From positions 6,001 through 70,000 of the forward strand of contig JADIZG010000008.1 of assembly GCA_016704895.1 (NCBI GenBank): a stretch of DNA of 64,000 nucleotides, written 5' to 3'. The stretch comes from Betaproteobacteria bacterium (GTDB lineage: Bacteria > Pseudomonadota > Gammaproteobacteria > Burkholderiales > Casimicrobiaceae). The notes beneath the pieces were generated by a model. It searched no databases, had not been told where the DNA came from, and saw nothing but the letters and a program-made list of their open reading frames with translations. The position numbers and the translations under genes were made by a program. Of the stretch, positions 36,652 through 45,654 are shown one piece after another (positions within the stretch are counted from its first letter, which is position 1; every line of letters begins with the position of its first letter).

Positions 36652-37430
36652 CTCCCGACATCCCCCGCCCGGTCCTCAAAGGCAAGAAGGCGCTCGTGAT
36701 CGGCGTCGCGAACGACAGCTCGATCGCCTACGGCTGCGCGAAGGCGTTCCGCGAGCTCGGCGCCGATCTCGCGATCACGTATCTCAACGACAAGGCGAAG
36801 CCTCACGTCGAGCCGCTGGCGCGCGAGCTGGAGGCATCGCTGTTCCTGCCGCTCGACGTCGCCGTCCCGGGCGCCCTCGAGCGCGTGTTCGAGGAGGTCG
36901 CGGCGAAGTGGGGCAAGCTCGACATCCTCGTCCACTCGATCGCGTTCGCCCCGAAGGAGGACCTGCAGGGCGGGCTCCTCAACTGCTCGGCGGAAGGGTT
37001 CGCGAAGGCGATGGACGTCTCCTGCCACTCGTTCGTGCGCATGGCGAAGCTCGCCGCGCCGCTGATGACGGAGGGCGGAACGATGTTCGCGATGAGCTAC
37101 CACGGCGCCGCCAAGGTCGTCCCGACCTACAGCGTGATGGGCCCGGTCAAGGCGGCGCTCGAGGCCTGCTGCCGCTACCTCGCCTACGAGCTCGGCGGCA
37201 AGGGCATCCGGGTGCACGCGATCTCGCCGGGTCCGCTCAAGACGCGCGCCGCCTCGGGTCTCAAGGATTTCGACCTGCTGCTCGCCGAAGCCGAGCAGCG
37301 CGCGCCGATCGGCGAGCTGGTCGACATCATGGATGTCGGCTTCACCTGCGCTTACCTCGCGACGCCGTTCGCGCGGCGCATCTCGGGTGGTACCGTCTAC
37401 GTCGACGGCGGCGTCAACATCATGGCTTGA
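36648..37430 (+). CDS. fabI: Enoyl-ACP reductase (NADH), FabI type
   Basis: The 260-residue SDR enzyme starts at an ATG overlapping the ackA stop. KKALVIGVANDSSIAYGCAKAFRELGADLAITYL is the atypical FabI cofactor loop. HSIAFAPKEDLQGGL and the catalytic MSYHGAAKVVPTYSVMGPVKAALEA (Tyr and Tyr-x6-Lys) are present, with RVHAISPGPLKTRAASGL. It reduces trans-2-enoyl-ACP in fatty-acid synthesis. Its place behind DUF3141-pta-ackA suggests a specialised or second FabI linked to acyl-CoA/PHA flux, which is inferred. Confidence 0.93.
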   Translation: MTPDIPRPVLKGKKALVIGVANDSSIAYGCAKAFRELGADLAITYLNDKAKPHVEPLARELEASLFLPLDVAVPGALERVFEEVAAKWGKLDILVHSIAFAPKEDLQGGLLNCSAEGFAKAMDVSCHSFVRMAKLAAPLMTEGGTMFAMSYHGAAKVVPTYSVMGPVKAALEACCRYLAYELGGKGIRVHAISPGPLKTRAASGLKDFDLLLAEAEQRAPIGELVDIMDVGFTCAYLATPFARRISGGTVYVDGGVNIMA

Positions 37431-37640
37431 GATGACCATCCCCCCGATGCTCGCGTCGCGAGCCTCCCCCCGAGGGGGCACCACACCCTTGGGGCGGCCG
37501 ATGATCCCCCGAAGCGACGCTGTTCGCTTCCGGGGGCGGCGGCGGGCCCGAGGGCCGGGCGGCCTGCCGGGGCGACCCGATGCTCGCTTCCCCAGGGGGC
37601 ACCGCGCCCTTGGGGCGGCCCGGCGGGCGCGGATTCACCA
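37431..37640. repeat. G/C-rich inverted repeats of Burkholderiales intergenic type
   Basis: The stretch contains CCCCCGAAGCGACGCTG…TCGCTTCCGGGGG (37506-37536, near-perfect hairpin) and two copies of GGGGGCACC(A/G)C(A/G)CCCTTGGGGCGGCC (from about 37476 and 37596). It follows fabI and may include a terminator. A related hairpin (GTGCCCCC…GGGGGGCAC) lies at 37910-37952. Confidence 0.6.
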
Positions 37641-37650
37641 ACAGGAGACG

Positions 37651-37902
37651 ATGATGGAACGACTCTGGCTCGCCAACCTCGAACCGGGCACGACCGACGA
37701 CGAGGTGAAGGAACTGGTGAAGAAGTACGCGCCCGATCTCGAATGCTCGGAGATCAAGCGCATGGACGGCGACGGCTCGCGTCCGGCCGTGCTGATGACG
37801 TTCACGAACAAGAAGTTCGACTCGCTCGGAAAGCTCAGGATCCGGCTCGACGGCATGTTCTGGAAGGGCCGCAAGCTCGCCTGCTCGACGACCGTGACCT
37901 GA
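37651..37902 (+). CDS. Small RRM-type RNA-binding protein
   Basis: The protein has 83 residues, with an ACAGGAG site 4-7 bp before ATG 37651 (a second Met follows directly). The RRM fold pattern ERLWLANLEPGTTDDEVKELVKKYAPDLECSEIKRMDGDG…AVLMTFTNKKF shows an RNP2-like first strand and a weak RNP1. Stand-alone RRM proteins of this size occur in many betaproteobacteria and may act in RNA turnover or cold response. Confidence 0.75.
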   Translation: MMERLWLANLEPGTTDDEVKELVKKYAPDLECSEIKRMDGDGSRPAVLMTFTNKKFDSLGKLRIRLDGMFWKGRKLACSTTVT

Positions 37903-38008
37903 GGGCGAGTGCCCCCGAAGTTCGCTGCGCGAGTCTGCCCCGGGGGGGCACGGCTACCAGGGTGGCGGCGATTCGAAGCCGGCCGGCCGATGCCCGGCGC
38001 GATCGCAA

Positions 38009-38539
38009 TCAGAGGTCGAGCGTGACGTGCAGGACGCCGCCGTCGCGCGACTTGCGCATCGGCAGGCCGGATCGCTCGAACACGACGAGCATCGCCTTGT
38101 TCTCCGCCAGCACGTCCGCCTCGAACCTCGCGATCCCCCGGTCGCGCGCAATCGCGGACAGGTGCGCGAGCAGTCGGCCGGCCAGGCTGTTGCCCCGGTA
38201 GTCCTCCTCGACCATGAACGCGATCTCGGCGCTCAGGGAACCGTCTGCGCCGACGTGGGTCGAGTAGCTTCCCCCCGCGATCACGGTCTCGTCTCCCGGT
38301 GCGCCGATCGTCGCGACGAGCATCGCGTGCCGGTCGAAGTCCGTCGCATCGAGGCGGGCAAAATCGGCCGGGCCGAGTTCGTCCTTGTACGCGAAGAAGC
38401 GCGTGTACACCGACTCGCGGTCGAGCCCCTCGAAGGCCCTGGCGATACGCTCGCGATCGTCGGGGCGCGCGGCCCGGATGGTCATCGGCGTGCCGTCGCG
38501 CAGCGCTTCGTGGACGGCATAGTGACGTGCATCGATCAT
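38009..38539 (-). CDS. GNAT-family acetyltransferase
   Basis: The protein has 176 residues. The acetyl-CoA-binding A motif is VEEDYRGNSLAGRLLAHLSAIARDRGI, with TIRAARPDDRERIARAFEGLDRESVYTRFF upstream. The pattern is like the N-acetyltransferase domain of protein lysine acetyltransferases (Pat-type) without the large CoA-ligase-like part. The substrate is unknown. It lies on the minus strand 31 bp downstream of the BASS transporter gene, so the pair may be co-transcribed. Confidence 0.85.
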   Translation of the reverse strand: MIDARHYAVHEALRDGTPMTIRAARPDDRERIARAFEGLDRESVYTRFFAYKDELGPADFARLDATDFDRHAMLVATIGAPGDETVIAGGSYSTHVGADGSLSAEIAFMVEEDYRGNSLAGRLLAHLSAIARDRGIARFEADVLAENKAMLVVFERSGLPMRKSRDGGVLHVTLDL

Positions 38540-38570
38540 CGGCTCTCCCGCAAGTCGTCGATTCCGGCGC

Positions 38571-39443
38571 TCATTCTCTCTCGACGGGATCTGGCCGGCG
38601 GCGGCGCCAGGCCACGTAGGGGATCACGGCGACCGCGGACACGATCAGGTAGGCGAGGACCGTCGCGGTGATCTCGGGCGGCGCCGCGTTCAGCGTCGCG
38701 ACGAGCCACGCGAGCCCCGGGTTGCGGATCGCGCTGGAGATCGCGACGGCGGTGCGCGTTGCGGGATCGGGTCCGCCAAGCAGATGTCCTGCGGCCAGGG
38801 CGAGCGCGGTGACCGTCGCGATCGCGAGGACGATCCTGGGGCCGGCGTTCACCACGACCTGCCCGATGTCGATGATCGCGAGCACCGCCAGCAGCAACAG
38901 CAGGCCCGTGGCGATCCGCGCGAGCTTCGACTCGAGCCACGCGGCGGCCGTCGGCCTCCGGTAGCGGATCAGGATGCCGAGCCCCAGCGGCAGCAACTGC
39001 GCGGTGAATACCTGCCGCGCGAGCTGCGCCGGATCGATGGTCGCGTGCCCGGCGTATACGTCGTTGAGCAGCGCGATCCACACCGGCATCGACACGACCG
39101 CCAGCACCGCCACGAGGATCTGCAGCGCCGGGGCGAACGAGTGATGGCCGCCTGCGCCAATCGAGCGGCGAAGGGCCACCGGCGCTCCCGGGGAGATCGC
39201 CATGAGCAGGATCCCGATCTCCACCGGGCGAGCGAGGTCGAATGCGCGGGCCACGACCAGCGCCAGTGCGGGCACCGCGATCAGCACCGAGAACAGGCCC
39301 TTCGCGACGAGGCCGGAATGCTGCCACACCCAGCGGAACTCGCGCGGCACGATGCCGAGGCCGATCACGAACATCACCGAGAAGACGGTCGCCGCGGCCA
39401 CGACCGTCATCAGTGCCTCGGGAACGGTTCCGCCCAGGGTCAT
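38571..39443 (-). CDS. Bile acid:sodium symporter-like (BASS) transporter
   Basis: The 290-residue protein has about nine or ten transmembrane segments. FSVMFVIGLGIVPREFRWVWQHSGLVAKGLFSVLIAVPALALVV and EIGILLMAISPGAPVALRRSIGAGGHHSFAPALQI match the SBF fold, with the crossover region near GGHHSFAPAL. The second half carries RTAVAISSAIRNPGLAWLVA. The transported solute is unknown; an organic anion or keto acid with Na+ is typical. Confidence 0.78.
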   Translation of the reverse strand: MTLGGTVPEALMTVVAAATVFSVMFVIGLGIVPREFRWVWQHSGLVAKGLFSVLIAVPALALVVARAFDLARPVEIGILLMAISPGAPVALRRSIGAGGHHSFAPALQILVAVLAVVSMPVWIALLNDVYAGHATIDPAQLARQVFTAQLLPLGLGILIRYRRPTAAAWLESKLARIATGLLLLLAVLAIIDIGQVVVNAGPRIVLAIATVTALALAAGHLLGGPDPATRTAVAISSAIRNPGLAWLVATLNAAPPEITATVLAYLIVSAVAVIPYVAWRRRRPDPVERE

Positions 39444-39606
39444 CGCCGCCCTGTCGAACGAAGCAGGGCCGCGGAGGCGCGTTGGGCGGCATGGGTTTGC
39501 GTCATACTTTCGTGCGCCCGGGCAGCCGTGACCATGACGGTGCCCGAAAGCGCGCTCGGGCGAGTTTGACGGCGATTCGAGACCGCTTCAAGTGGGGGGA
39601 TGGACG

Positions 39607-40266
39607 ATGACGGAACGCGCGGACGGTGACCGCGAGCGGTTGCTGGACCCGATCCAGCGGATCTCCGAAGTCCTGTTCGGCCTCATCATGGCCGTCACGA
39701 TCATCGGCTCGCTGTCGATCGCGACCGCGGACCGCGTCGAGGTGCGCACGGTCCTCCTGGCGGCGCTCGGCTGCAATCTCGCCTGGGGGCTCGTCGACGC
39801 GGTCATGTACCTGCTGAACACGTTGACGGAACGGTCGCGCAATCGGGCGCTGGCGGCGCGGGTGAGGGCGATGGACGCTGCCGACGGGCGTCGCCTGTTC
39901 GCCGAATCGCTGCCGGAGCACCTGGCGGCGATCACCGGGCCGGACGAGCTCGAGGGCATGCGGAGACGATTGCTCGCGCTCCCCGCGGCGAACGGTGCGG
40001 CCCTGCGCGGCAAGGATTTCCTGGCGGCGATCGGCATCTTCCTCCTCGTGGTCATCGCGACGTTCCCGGTGGTCGTGCCGTTCATGCTGACCGACGACGC
40101 GGCGATCGCGATGCGGAATTCGCGCATCGTCACGCTGGGGATGCTGTTCCTGGCCGGGTACCTGCTCGGGCGCTACGCGTCGCATCCGCGACCGGGAGTG
40201 ACCGGGCTCGCCACGATGCTGCTCGGCGCGGTGCTGATCGTGACGGTGATGGCGCTCGGCGGATGA
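39607..40266 (+). CDS. VIT1/CCC1-like integral membrane protein
   Basis: The protein has 219 residues. ATG 39607 follows GGGGGATGG; an in-frame GTG at 39592 is possible. Predicted helices occur in SEVLFGLIMAVTIIGSLSI, VLLAALGCNLAWGLVDAVMYLL, LAAIGIFLLVVIATFPVVVPFML and MLFLAGYLLGRYA. The order ERLLDPIQRISEVLFGLIMA…GLVDAVMYL resembles the VIT/CCC1 Fe/Mn transporter family. The cytosolic metal-binding loop is short and few acidic ligands are visible, so transport is uncertain. Confidence 0.65.
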   Translation: MTERADGDRERLLDPIQRISEVLFGLIMAVTIIGSLSIATADRVEVRTVLLAALGCNLAWGLVDAVMYLLNTLTERSRNRALAARVRAMDAADGRRLFAESLPEHLAAITGPDELEGMRRRLLALPAANGAALRGKDFLAAIGIFLLVVIATFPVVVPFMLTDDAAIAMRNSRIVTLGMLFLAGYLLGRYASHPRPGVTGLATMLLGAVLIVTVMALGG

Positions 40267-40372
40267 GCGCGCCGCGAGCCGGGGCGCCACCGTAGATGCC
40301 TGCGGGACGCCGATTGCGCCCCGGGTGCAATCGGCTAAGCTTCGATGCCATTGCGCCGACGGGCGGGTGGGG

Positions 40373-41197
40373 ATGAACATGAAGAACGTCGAGATCGTCT
40401 ACCGGTACGGATCGGGTGATGCGGTGATCCCTCCGCGGCCCGTCGACGCGAGCGAGGCTCGGCGCCGGCTCGACGACGGGAATCGGGCATTCGCCGCGCT
40501 GCTCGACAACGTCGGCGGGGAAGGGCCCGCGGCAAGGCGCGTCGTCGAGGTCGACCCGCGCGATCTCGGTCTGCTCTCGGCGGGCGGCGCTCCGACGCAG
40601 CGACCCTACGCGGCGGTCCTCGGTTGCGCCGATGCCCGGGTGCCGGTCGAGCTCATCTTCAACGAGGGCCCGAACGACCTGTTCGTCGTGCGCGTCGCCG
40701 GCAACGGGCTCGGCGGAGACGCGCTCGGAAGCCTCAAGTATGCCGTCGATCACCTGGGCGACAGCCTGAAGCTGGTCGTCGTCCTCGGCCACAGCGGATG
40801 CGGTGCCGTCACGGCCGCGGTCGACATCTTCCTCGATCCGGCGGAATACCTGTCGATCGCCTCGAAGTACACGATGCGCGGCCTCCTCGACCAGCTCCTC
40901 GTCGTGGTGCACTCGGCCGCGAGGAGGATGGCGGCAATCTGGGGTCCCGACGTGACGCAGCGCGCAGGCTACCGCGATGCACTCGTCGAAGCGTCCGTGG
41001 TCTCGAACGCGGCGCTCGCGGCGCATACGGTGCAGCAGGAGTTGAGCCGTGATGCGCGCGGCATGCGCGCGGCGTATGGCGTCTACCTGCTCGGGACGCA
41101 CGACGTGTGGGCGCCGCGCGGGGAAGCGCGGATGTCACGGGGCTGGCCGATCCGCCGCGCGACCTGGACGCCTTCCATGGGTTCGGCGACGCCGTGA
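40373..41197 (+). CDS. Beta-carbonic anhydrase; probable frame break near 41140
   Basis: Zinc ligands Cys85 (GCADARVP, with Asp87 and Arg89), His140 and Cys143 (LGHSGCGAV) are all present in this 274-residue frame from ATG 40373. The last 20 residues or so (SRGWPIRRATWTPSMGS) look out of frame. The neighbouring frame reads GLADPPRDLDAFHGFGDAVMRSGRIAALLG, a more natural end, so a one-base change is likely in the ACGGGGCTGG run near 41140. The enzyme hydrates CO2 reversibly. A SulP transporter lies 2.7 kb downstream. Confidence 0.88.
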   Translation: MNMKNVEIVYRYGSGDAVIPPRPVDASEARRRLDDGNRAFAALLDNVGGEGPAARRVVEVDPRDLGLLSAGGAPTQRPYAAVLGCADARVPVELIFNEGPNDLFVVRVAGNGLGGDALGSLKYAVDHLGDSLKLVVVLGHSGCGAVTAAVDIFLDPAEYLSIASKYTMRGLLDQLLVVVHSAARRMAAIWGPDVTQRAGYRDALVEASVVSNAALAAHTVQQELSRDARGMRAAYGVYLLGTHDVWAPRGEARMSRGWPIRRATWTPSMGSATP

Positions 41198-41550
41198 TGC
41201 GTTCCGGACGCATCGCCGCGCTGTTGGGCCGCCCTCGCGGGATAAGCACTCCCGCCTGCGTCCGCGCCGGCGGCAGCCTTCGTCGGTTCACCGCGGCATC
41301 CTCGATGGGAATCGCCGCCAAAGTCCTTGCAATTCTCGACAGCCCGCGGCATCCCGCTCGACTCGTTGCGGCGGATCAACGAGGCTGCGGTCCGCGGTTG
41401 CGAGGGACTCCCGCGACGGGTAGGTTTCGACGGATCGCCACCAGATCTCGCCCCGTGCGCCGCATGCGGCACTCGCAGTCTCCGCGCGAAAGATCGCCGG
41501 CGCAGCCGCGCACCGGCAAACCGTTCCGCGCCCCGACGCGTGAGGACTTC

Positions 41551-42687
41551 GTGCGCCTGCTCGTTGCGGCCGTCCTGTCCTGCTGCATGAGCCAGGCGAT
41601 CGGCGAGGTCCTGCCGAAGCGGTTTACCGATCCTGACGACGGCAAGCTCGACCTGTCGGAGTGGCTGCTCGACCACAAGGGCTTCCTGCCGGTTCCCATC
41701 ATCATCACGGAGCCCGCGGTCGGCTACGGTGCCGGCGTCGCGCTCGCGTTCTTCAGGGAGTCGCTGCGCGATACGGCGGAGCGCTCGACGGCGTCGGGGC
41801 GCCGCGCGCCGCCCGACATCTTCGGCGTCGGCGCGCTTGCGACCGAGAACGGAACCAAGGGTGCGGCGCTGGGCGGGCAGTGGACGTTCGCCGATGGACG
41901 CTACCTGTATCGCGGCGGCGTGGCCGACGTCTCGATCAATCTCGATTTCTACGGTGTCGGCGGGCAGCTGCCCGGGCCGATCGACAAGGTCGGCTACGAG
42001 CTCTCGGGATTCGGCTCGTTCCAGCAGGGGATGGTGCGGCTCGGCGACAGCGACGTCTATGCCGGGATCCGCTGGATCTATCTCGACCTCTCGGCGAGCC
42101 TCGACGTGGCCGCGGGCGACATCGGACTCTCGCCGAGGCAGATGGCGAAGCGCAGCTCGGGCGCGGGTGTCGCGATCGAGCACGACTCGCGCGACAACAT
42201 CTTCACGCCCAACCGCGGCTGGATCGGCGCGTTCGAGGCGACGTTCTACAGCCCGGAGATCGGCAGCAGCAACACGTTCCAGGCGTATCGCGCGCACGTC
42301 TTCGACTACCACCAGCTGTCGCGGGACTGGATCCTGGGCCTGCGTGTCGACGGCCGGCTCGCGCGCGGCGACGTTCCGTTCTACATGCTGCCGTTCATCG
42401 ACATGCGCGGGATTCCCGCGGCCCGCTTTCAGGAAGCCAACATCGCAGTGCTCGAGACCGAGGTGCGCTACAACCTCGACGAGCGCTGGGCGGTCGTCGG
42501 CTTCCTCGGGACCGGACGCGCATGGGGCAACCGGGTCTCGTTCGACGACGCGGACAGGCCGGTCAGCGGCGGACTGGGATTCCGCTACCTGATCGCCCGG
42601 CGGTTGGGTCTGTACGCCGGCATCGACGTCGCGAAGAGCACGGTCGACCAGGCGTTCTACATCCAGGTCGGCAATGGCTGGCGGTAG
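41551..42687 (+). CDS. BamA/TamA-type outer-membrane beta-barrel (surface antigen) protein
   Basis: GTG 41551 follows GAGGA and starts a good signal peptide (RLLVAAVLSCCMSQAIGEV), giving 378 residues. The upstream open frame in this phase is not protein-like. There is no POTRA repeat; about 30 residues lead into the barrel, which contains ITEPAVGYGAGVALAFF, YRGGVADVSINLDFYGVGG, GVAIEHDSRDNIFTPNRGW and FIDMRGIPAARFQ, with alternating hydrophobic strands. The last strand ends VDQAFYIQVGNGWR, not with the usual C-terminal Phe. The role may be lipid or protein handling in the outer membrane. Confidence 0.82.
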   Translation: MRLLVAAVLSCCMSQAIGEVLPKRFTDPDDGKLDLSEWLLDHKGFLPVPIIITEPAVGYGAGVALAFFRESLRDTAERSTASGRRAPPDIFGVGALATENGTKGAALGGQWTFADGRYLYRGGVADVSINLDFYGVGGQLPGPIDKVGYELSGFGSFQQGMVRLGDSDVYAGIRWIYLDLSASLDVAAGDIGLSPRQMAKRSSGAGVAIEHDSRDNIFTPNRGWIGAFEATFYSPEIGSSNTFQAYRAHVFDYHQLSRDWILGLRVDGRLARGDVPFYMLPFIDMRGIPAARFQEANIAVLETEVRYNLDERWAVVGFLGTGRAWGNRVSFDDADRPVSGGLGFRYLIARRLGLYAGIDVAKSTVDQAFYIQVGNGWR

Positions 42688-42903
42688 CGTGATAGCGTCC
42701 TGCCGACCGTGCCGCGCTTATGCAGACGGCCGAGGAACCAGCACGCTGGCGCACGACGTCGCGGAGGCGCACTACCGGGTTGCGCGGACGCAGCGCACCG
42801 GTTCCCATGGGACAGCGAACACCGAGGACTACACTGGACCGATACCGACACGCGCCACCGGCGCGGACTTGACTGGACGGTGACAACCGCAGGAGGAGTG
42901 GAC

Positions 42904-43806
42904 ATGGCAAAGGACGACAAGGCAGGAAAAGGCAAAGGCAAAGGCAAGTCCGCGAAGCGGGCGAAGTCGACCACGGCGGCGGTGCCGGCGCGCGCGGCCG
43001 GCAAGGGCGTGAAGCCCGTCGCCGCGAAGGCGGAGAAGCTCTCCGGCAAGGACTACGACAAGGCGCTGCGCGACATGCACGTCGAGCTCGTCAAGCTGCA
43101 GGAATGGGTGAAGCACGCGGGGCTGAAGGTCTGCATCGTGTTCGAGGGCCGCGACGGCGCCGGCAAGGGCGGGACGATCAAGGCGATCACCGAGCGCGTC
43201 AGCCCGCGCGTGTTCCGCGTCGTCGCGCTGCCCGCGCCGACCGAGCGCGAGAAGTCGCAGATGTACCTGCAGCGCTACCTCTCGCACATGCCGGCCGCCG
43301 GCGAGATCGTGATCTTCGACCGAAGCTGGTACAACCGTGCTGGCGTAGAGCGCGTGATGGGGTTCGCCAGCGACGAGCAGGTGAAGCGCTTCCTCAATGC
43401 GGCGCCAATGGTCGAGAAGGCGTTTGTCGATTCCGGCGTCATCCTGCTCAAGTACTGGCTCGAAGTGAGCATGGACGAGCAGACGAAGCGGCTCGAGCAG
43501 CGCATCCATGACGGGCGCAAGATCTGGAAGCTCTCGCCGATGGACCTGAAGTCGTACAGCCGCTGGTATGACTACGGGCGGGCCCGGGACGACATGTTCC
43601 AGGCGACCGACTCGTCGTGGGCGCCCTGGTACGCGGTGCGCTCCGACGACAAGAAGCGCGCGCGCCTCAACATCATCAAGCACATCCTCGGGCGCATCCC
43701 CTACAAGGAGGCGCCGCGCGAAAAGATCAAGCTGCCGAAGCGCCAGAAGCAGGCGGGCTACAAGGAGTCGAACTACCCGTTCAAGTTCATTCCCGAGGTG
43801 TTCTGA
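42904..43806 (+). CDS. ppk2: Polyphosphate kinase 2
   Basis: The protein has 300 residues from ATG 42904 behind AGGAGG. A Lys-rich N-terminal 45 residues (KAGKGKGKGKSAKRAK) precedes the PPK2 domain. The Walker A motif is GRDGAGKGG (82-90), Walker B is EIVIFDRSWYNRAGVERVMGF (Asp139), and the lid region RKIWKLSPMDLKSYSRW is typical of class I PPK2, which phosphorylates nucleoside diphosphates with polyphosphate. The basic extension could bind polyphosphate or nucleic acid. Confidence 0.94.
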   Translation: MAKDDKAGKGKGKGKSAKRAKSTTAAVPARAAGKGVKPVAAKAEKLSGKDYDKALRDMHVELVKLQEWVKHAGLKVCIVFEGRDGAGKGGTIKAITERVSPRVFRVVALPAPTEREKSQMYLQRYLSHMPAAGEIVIFDRSWYNRAGVERVMGFASDEQVKRFLNAAPMVEKAFVDSGVILLKYWLEVSMDEQTKRLEQRIHDGRKIWKLSPMDLKSYSRWYDYGRARDDMFQATDSSWAPWYAVRSDDKKRARLNIIKHILGRIPYKEAPREKIKLPKRQKQAGYKESNYPFKFIPEVF

Positions 43807-43817
43807 CGAACGCTGCC

Positions 43818-43837
43818 GCCGCCCCCTCGGGGGCGGC
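43818..43837. terminator. Perfect GC hairpin between convergent ppk2 and sulP
   Basis: GCCGCCCCC-TC-GGGGGCGGC lies 11 bp after the ppk2 stop, followed by a second G-rich repeat, and precedes the convergent SulP end at 43872. There is no T run, so it would be an atypical bidirectional terminator. Confidence 0.4.
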
Positions 43838-43871
43838 GCGCATCGCGGGGTTCGGGGGCGGGCCGTCGACG

Positions 43872-45617
43872 CTACCGGGGCGCCGACTCGGCCAGCGCGT
43901 CCTCGATCGAGAGGCGCCGGCTGACCTCGCCGACGCTCGTGCCGACCACCTTGCGGATCAGGTCGCGCACCGACGAGTGGGCATCGACGACGCGCAGCGC
44001 CGCTCCACGTGCTGCAACCTCGCGCTGGACGTCGCCGATGAGACGGGCGCCGGCGAGGTCGATGTTGGGGGACGTCGACAGGTCCCACACGACGACCCGC
44101 AGCCCGTCGCCCGACGCCGCGAGCAGGCTGCGAACCTGGTCGCGCACGTGGCCCGCGTTGAAGTAGAACAGCCCCGCCTCGACGCGCAGGACCAGCGCGC
44201 CCGGCACGCTCTCGTTCTCCGGATGGCGCCCGACGTCCGAGTAGCGGCTGGTGCCCGGAACCCTTCCCAGTCGCGCGACGTGCGGCTGCGCCGCGCGCCG
44301 GATCAGGAGCAGCAGCGACACGATCGCCGCGAGCAGGACCCCCTTCAGGATGCCGAGCAGCAGCACGCCCGCGAACGCGACCAACGCGATGGCGAACTCC
44401 ATCTTGCTCAATGCCCAGATGCGGCGCAGCTCGGTGACGTTGACGAGCCCCTTGACCGCGACGAGCACGATCGCCGCCAGCACGACGTCCGGCAGGTTCT
44501 TCAGGAGGCCGGTGAGAAACAGCAGGCACAGCCCGATCGTGATCGACGCGAAGACGAGCGCGAGCGGCGTGCGCGCGCCGGCCTTGTCGTTGACTGTCGA
44601 CTGTGAGAGTCCGCCGGCGACCGGGTAGCCCTGGCCCAGCGACGCGGCGAGGTTGGTCGCGCCCAGCGCGAACAGCTCCTGCCGCGCGTCGATCTCGTAG
44701 CCATTCTTCTGCGCGAGCGCGCGCGCCGCCGACACGCCTTCGATGTAGGCGAGCAGGAAGCAGGCGAGCGCGAGCGGGATCACGCCGTCGACGTCGGTGG
44801 CCCTGAGCGAAGGCAGGGCGATCTCGGGGAGACCGACGGGCAGCAGGCCGACGGTCTTGAACGCGTATTGCGAGAGTGGCGTGAACGTTAGCGCGAGGAT
44901 CGAGGCGATCACGACGAGCAGCGCGACCGGCCGTGACGGAATGAGCTTCTCGCCCGCGACCAAGAGCGCGATCGCGACGAGGCCAAAGCCGAGCACGACC
45001 GGATTGGTGTCCGGCAACTGGCCGGCGAGCACGCCCACCCGCTCGAAGAAGTGCTCGCCACCGCCCTTGACGCCGAAGAGCTTCGGCAACTGCGTCATCG
45101 CGATCGTGAACGCGGCGCCGGCCTTGAAGCCGAGCAGGACCGTCTCGCTGATGAAGCTGACCAGCGACGAGAGCTTGAGCGCCCACGCGACGACGCTCAA
45201 CGCGGCGAAGATCAGCGCCACGAGCGCGGCGATCTGGACCCAGCGGGCGGGATCGCCCGCCGCCATGCCGGCGACCGTCGTGCCGACCAGCATCGAGATC
45301 GCCGACGTCGGGCCGACGGCGAGCTGGCGCGACGTGCCGAACAGCGCGTAGGCGATGCCCGCGACCAGGTAGCAGTAGATGCCGTGCTGCGGCGGCAGGC
45401 CCGCGAGCGACGCGTAGGCGAGCGAGACGGGAATCGCGTACGCGGCAAGCGTGATGCCTGCGGCCGCGTCGTTCCTCAGCCAGGCGGCCTGGTAGCCCGG
45501 CAGCCACTGGGCGGGCGGAAAGAGGGCGCGCAGCCCCGTCACCGGTCCGGCGGCGGGAGCGGATTGAGCATCGGGGGCGGGCATCGGCAGGGGCCTTTCA
45601 ACGGCGGAAACGTGCAT
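43872..45617 (-). CDS. SulP-family anion transporter with STAS domain
   Basis: About 581 residues result from ATG 45617. An alternative ATG at 45584 has the better GAAAGG ribosome site. The transport domain starts ITLAAYAIPVSLAYASLAGLPPQHGIYCYLVAGIAYALFGTSRQLAVGPTSAIS, the SulP signature, with 12-14 predicted helices. The C-terminal STAS domain (about 430-560) contains LRVVVWDLSTSPNIDLAGARLIGDV. Members carry sulfate, bicarbonate or other anions. Proximity to carbonic anhydrase would fit bicarbonate uptake, but the genes are not in one operon. Confidence 0.88.
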   Translation of the reverse strand: MHVSAVERPLPMPAPDAQSAPAAGPVTGLRALFPPAQWLPGYQAAWLRNDAAAGITLAAYAIPVSLAYASLAGLPPQHGIYCYLVAGIAYALFGTSRQLAVGPTSAISMLVGTTVAGMAAGDPARWVQIAALVALIFAALSVVAWALKLSSLVSFISETVLLGFKAGAAFTIAMTQLPKLFGVKGGGEHFFERVGVLAGQLPDTNPVVLGFGLVAIALLVAGEKLIPSRPVALLVVIASILALTFTPLSQYAFKTVGLLPVGLPEIALPSLRATDVDGVIPLALACFLLAYIEGVSAARALAQKNGYEIDARQELFALGATNLAASLGQGYPVAGGLSQSTVNDKAGARTPLALVFASITIGLCLLFLTGLLKNLPDVVLAAIVLVAVKGLVNVTELRRIWALSKMEFAIALVAFAGVLLLGILKGVLLAAIVSLLLLIRRAAQPHVARLGRVPGTSRYSDVGRHPENESVPGALVLRVEAGLFYFNAGHVRDQVRSLLAASGDGLRVVVWDLSTSPNIDLAGARLIGDVQREVAARGAALRVVDAHSSVRDLIRKVVGTSVGEVSRRLSIEDALAESAPR

Positions 45618-45654
45618 GATATCGGCGGAGGGGCTACGCGCGCCGGCGCGTCGG

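Noticed and set aside
41107..41550. Large N-terminal extension of the BamA-type protein
   Set aside because: The extension contains the out-of-frame end of carbonic anhydrase and unlikely sequence; GTG 41551 has GAGGA and a signal peptide.
40373..45617. Carbonic anhydrase plus SulP as a CO2-concentrating operon
   Set aside because: The genes are on opposite strands and separated by two unrelated genes, so the link is only a possibility.
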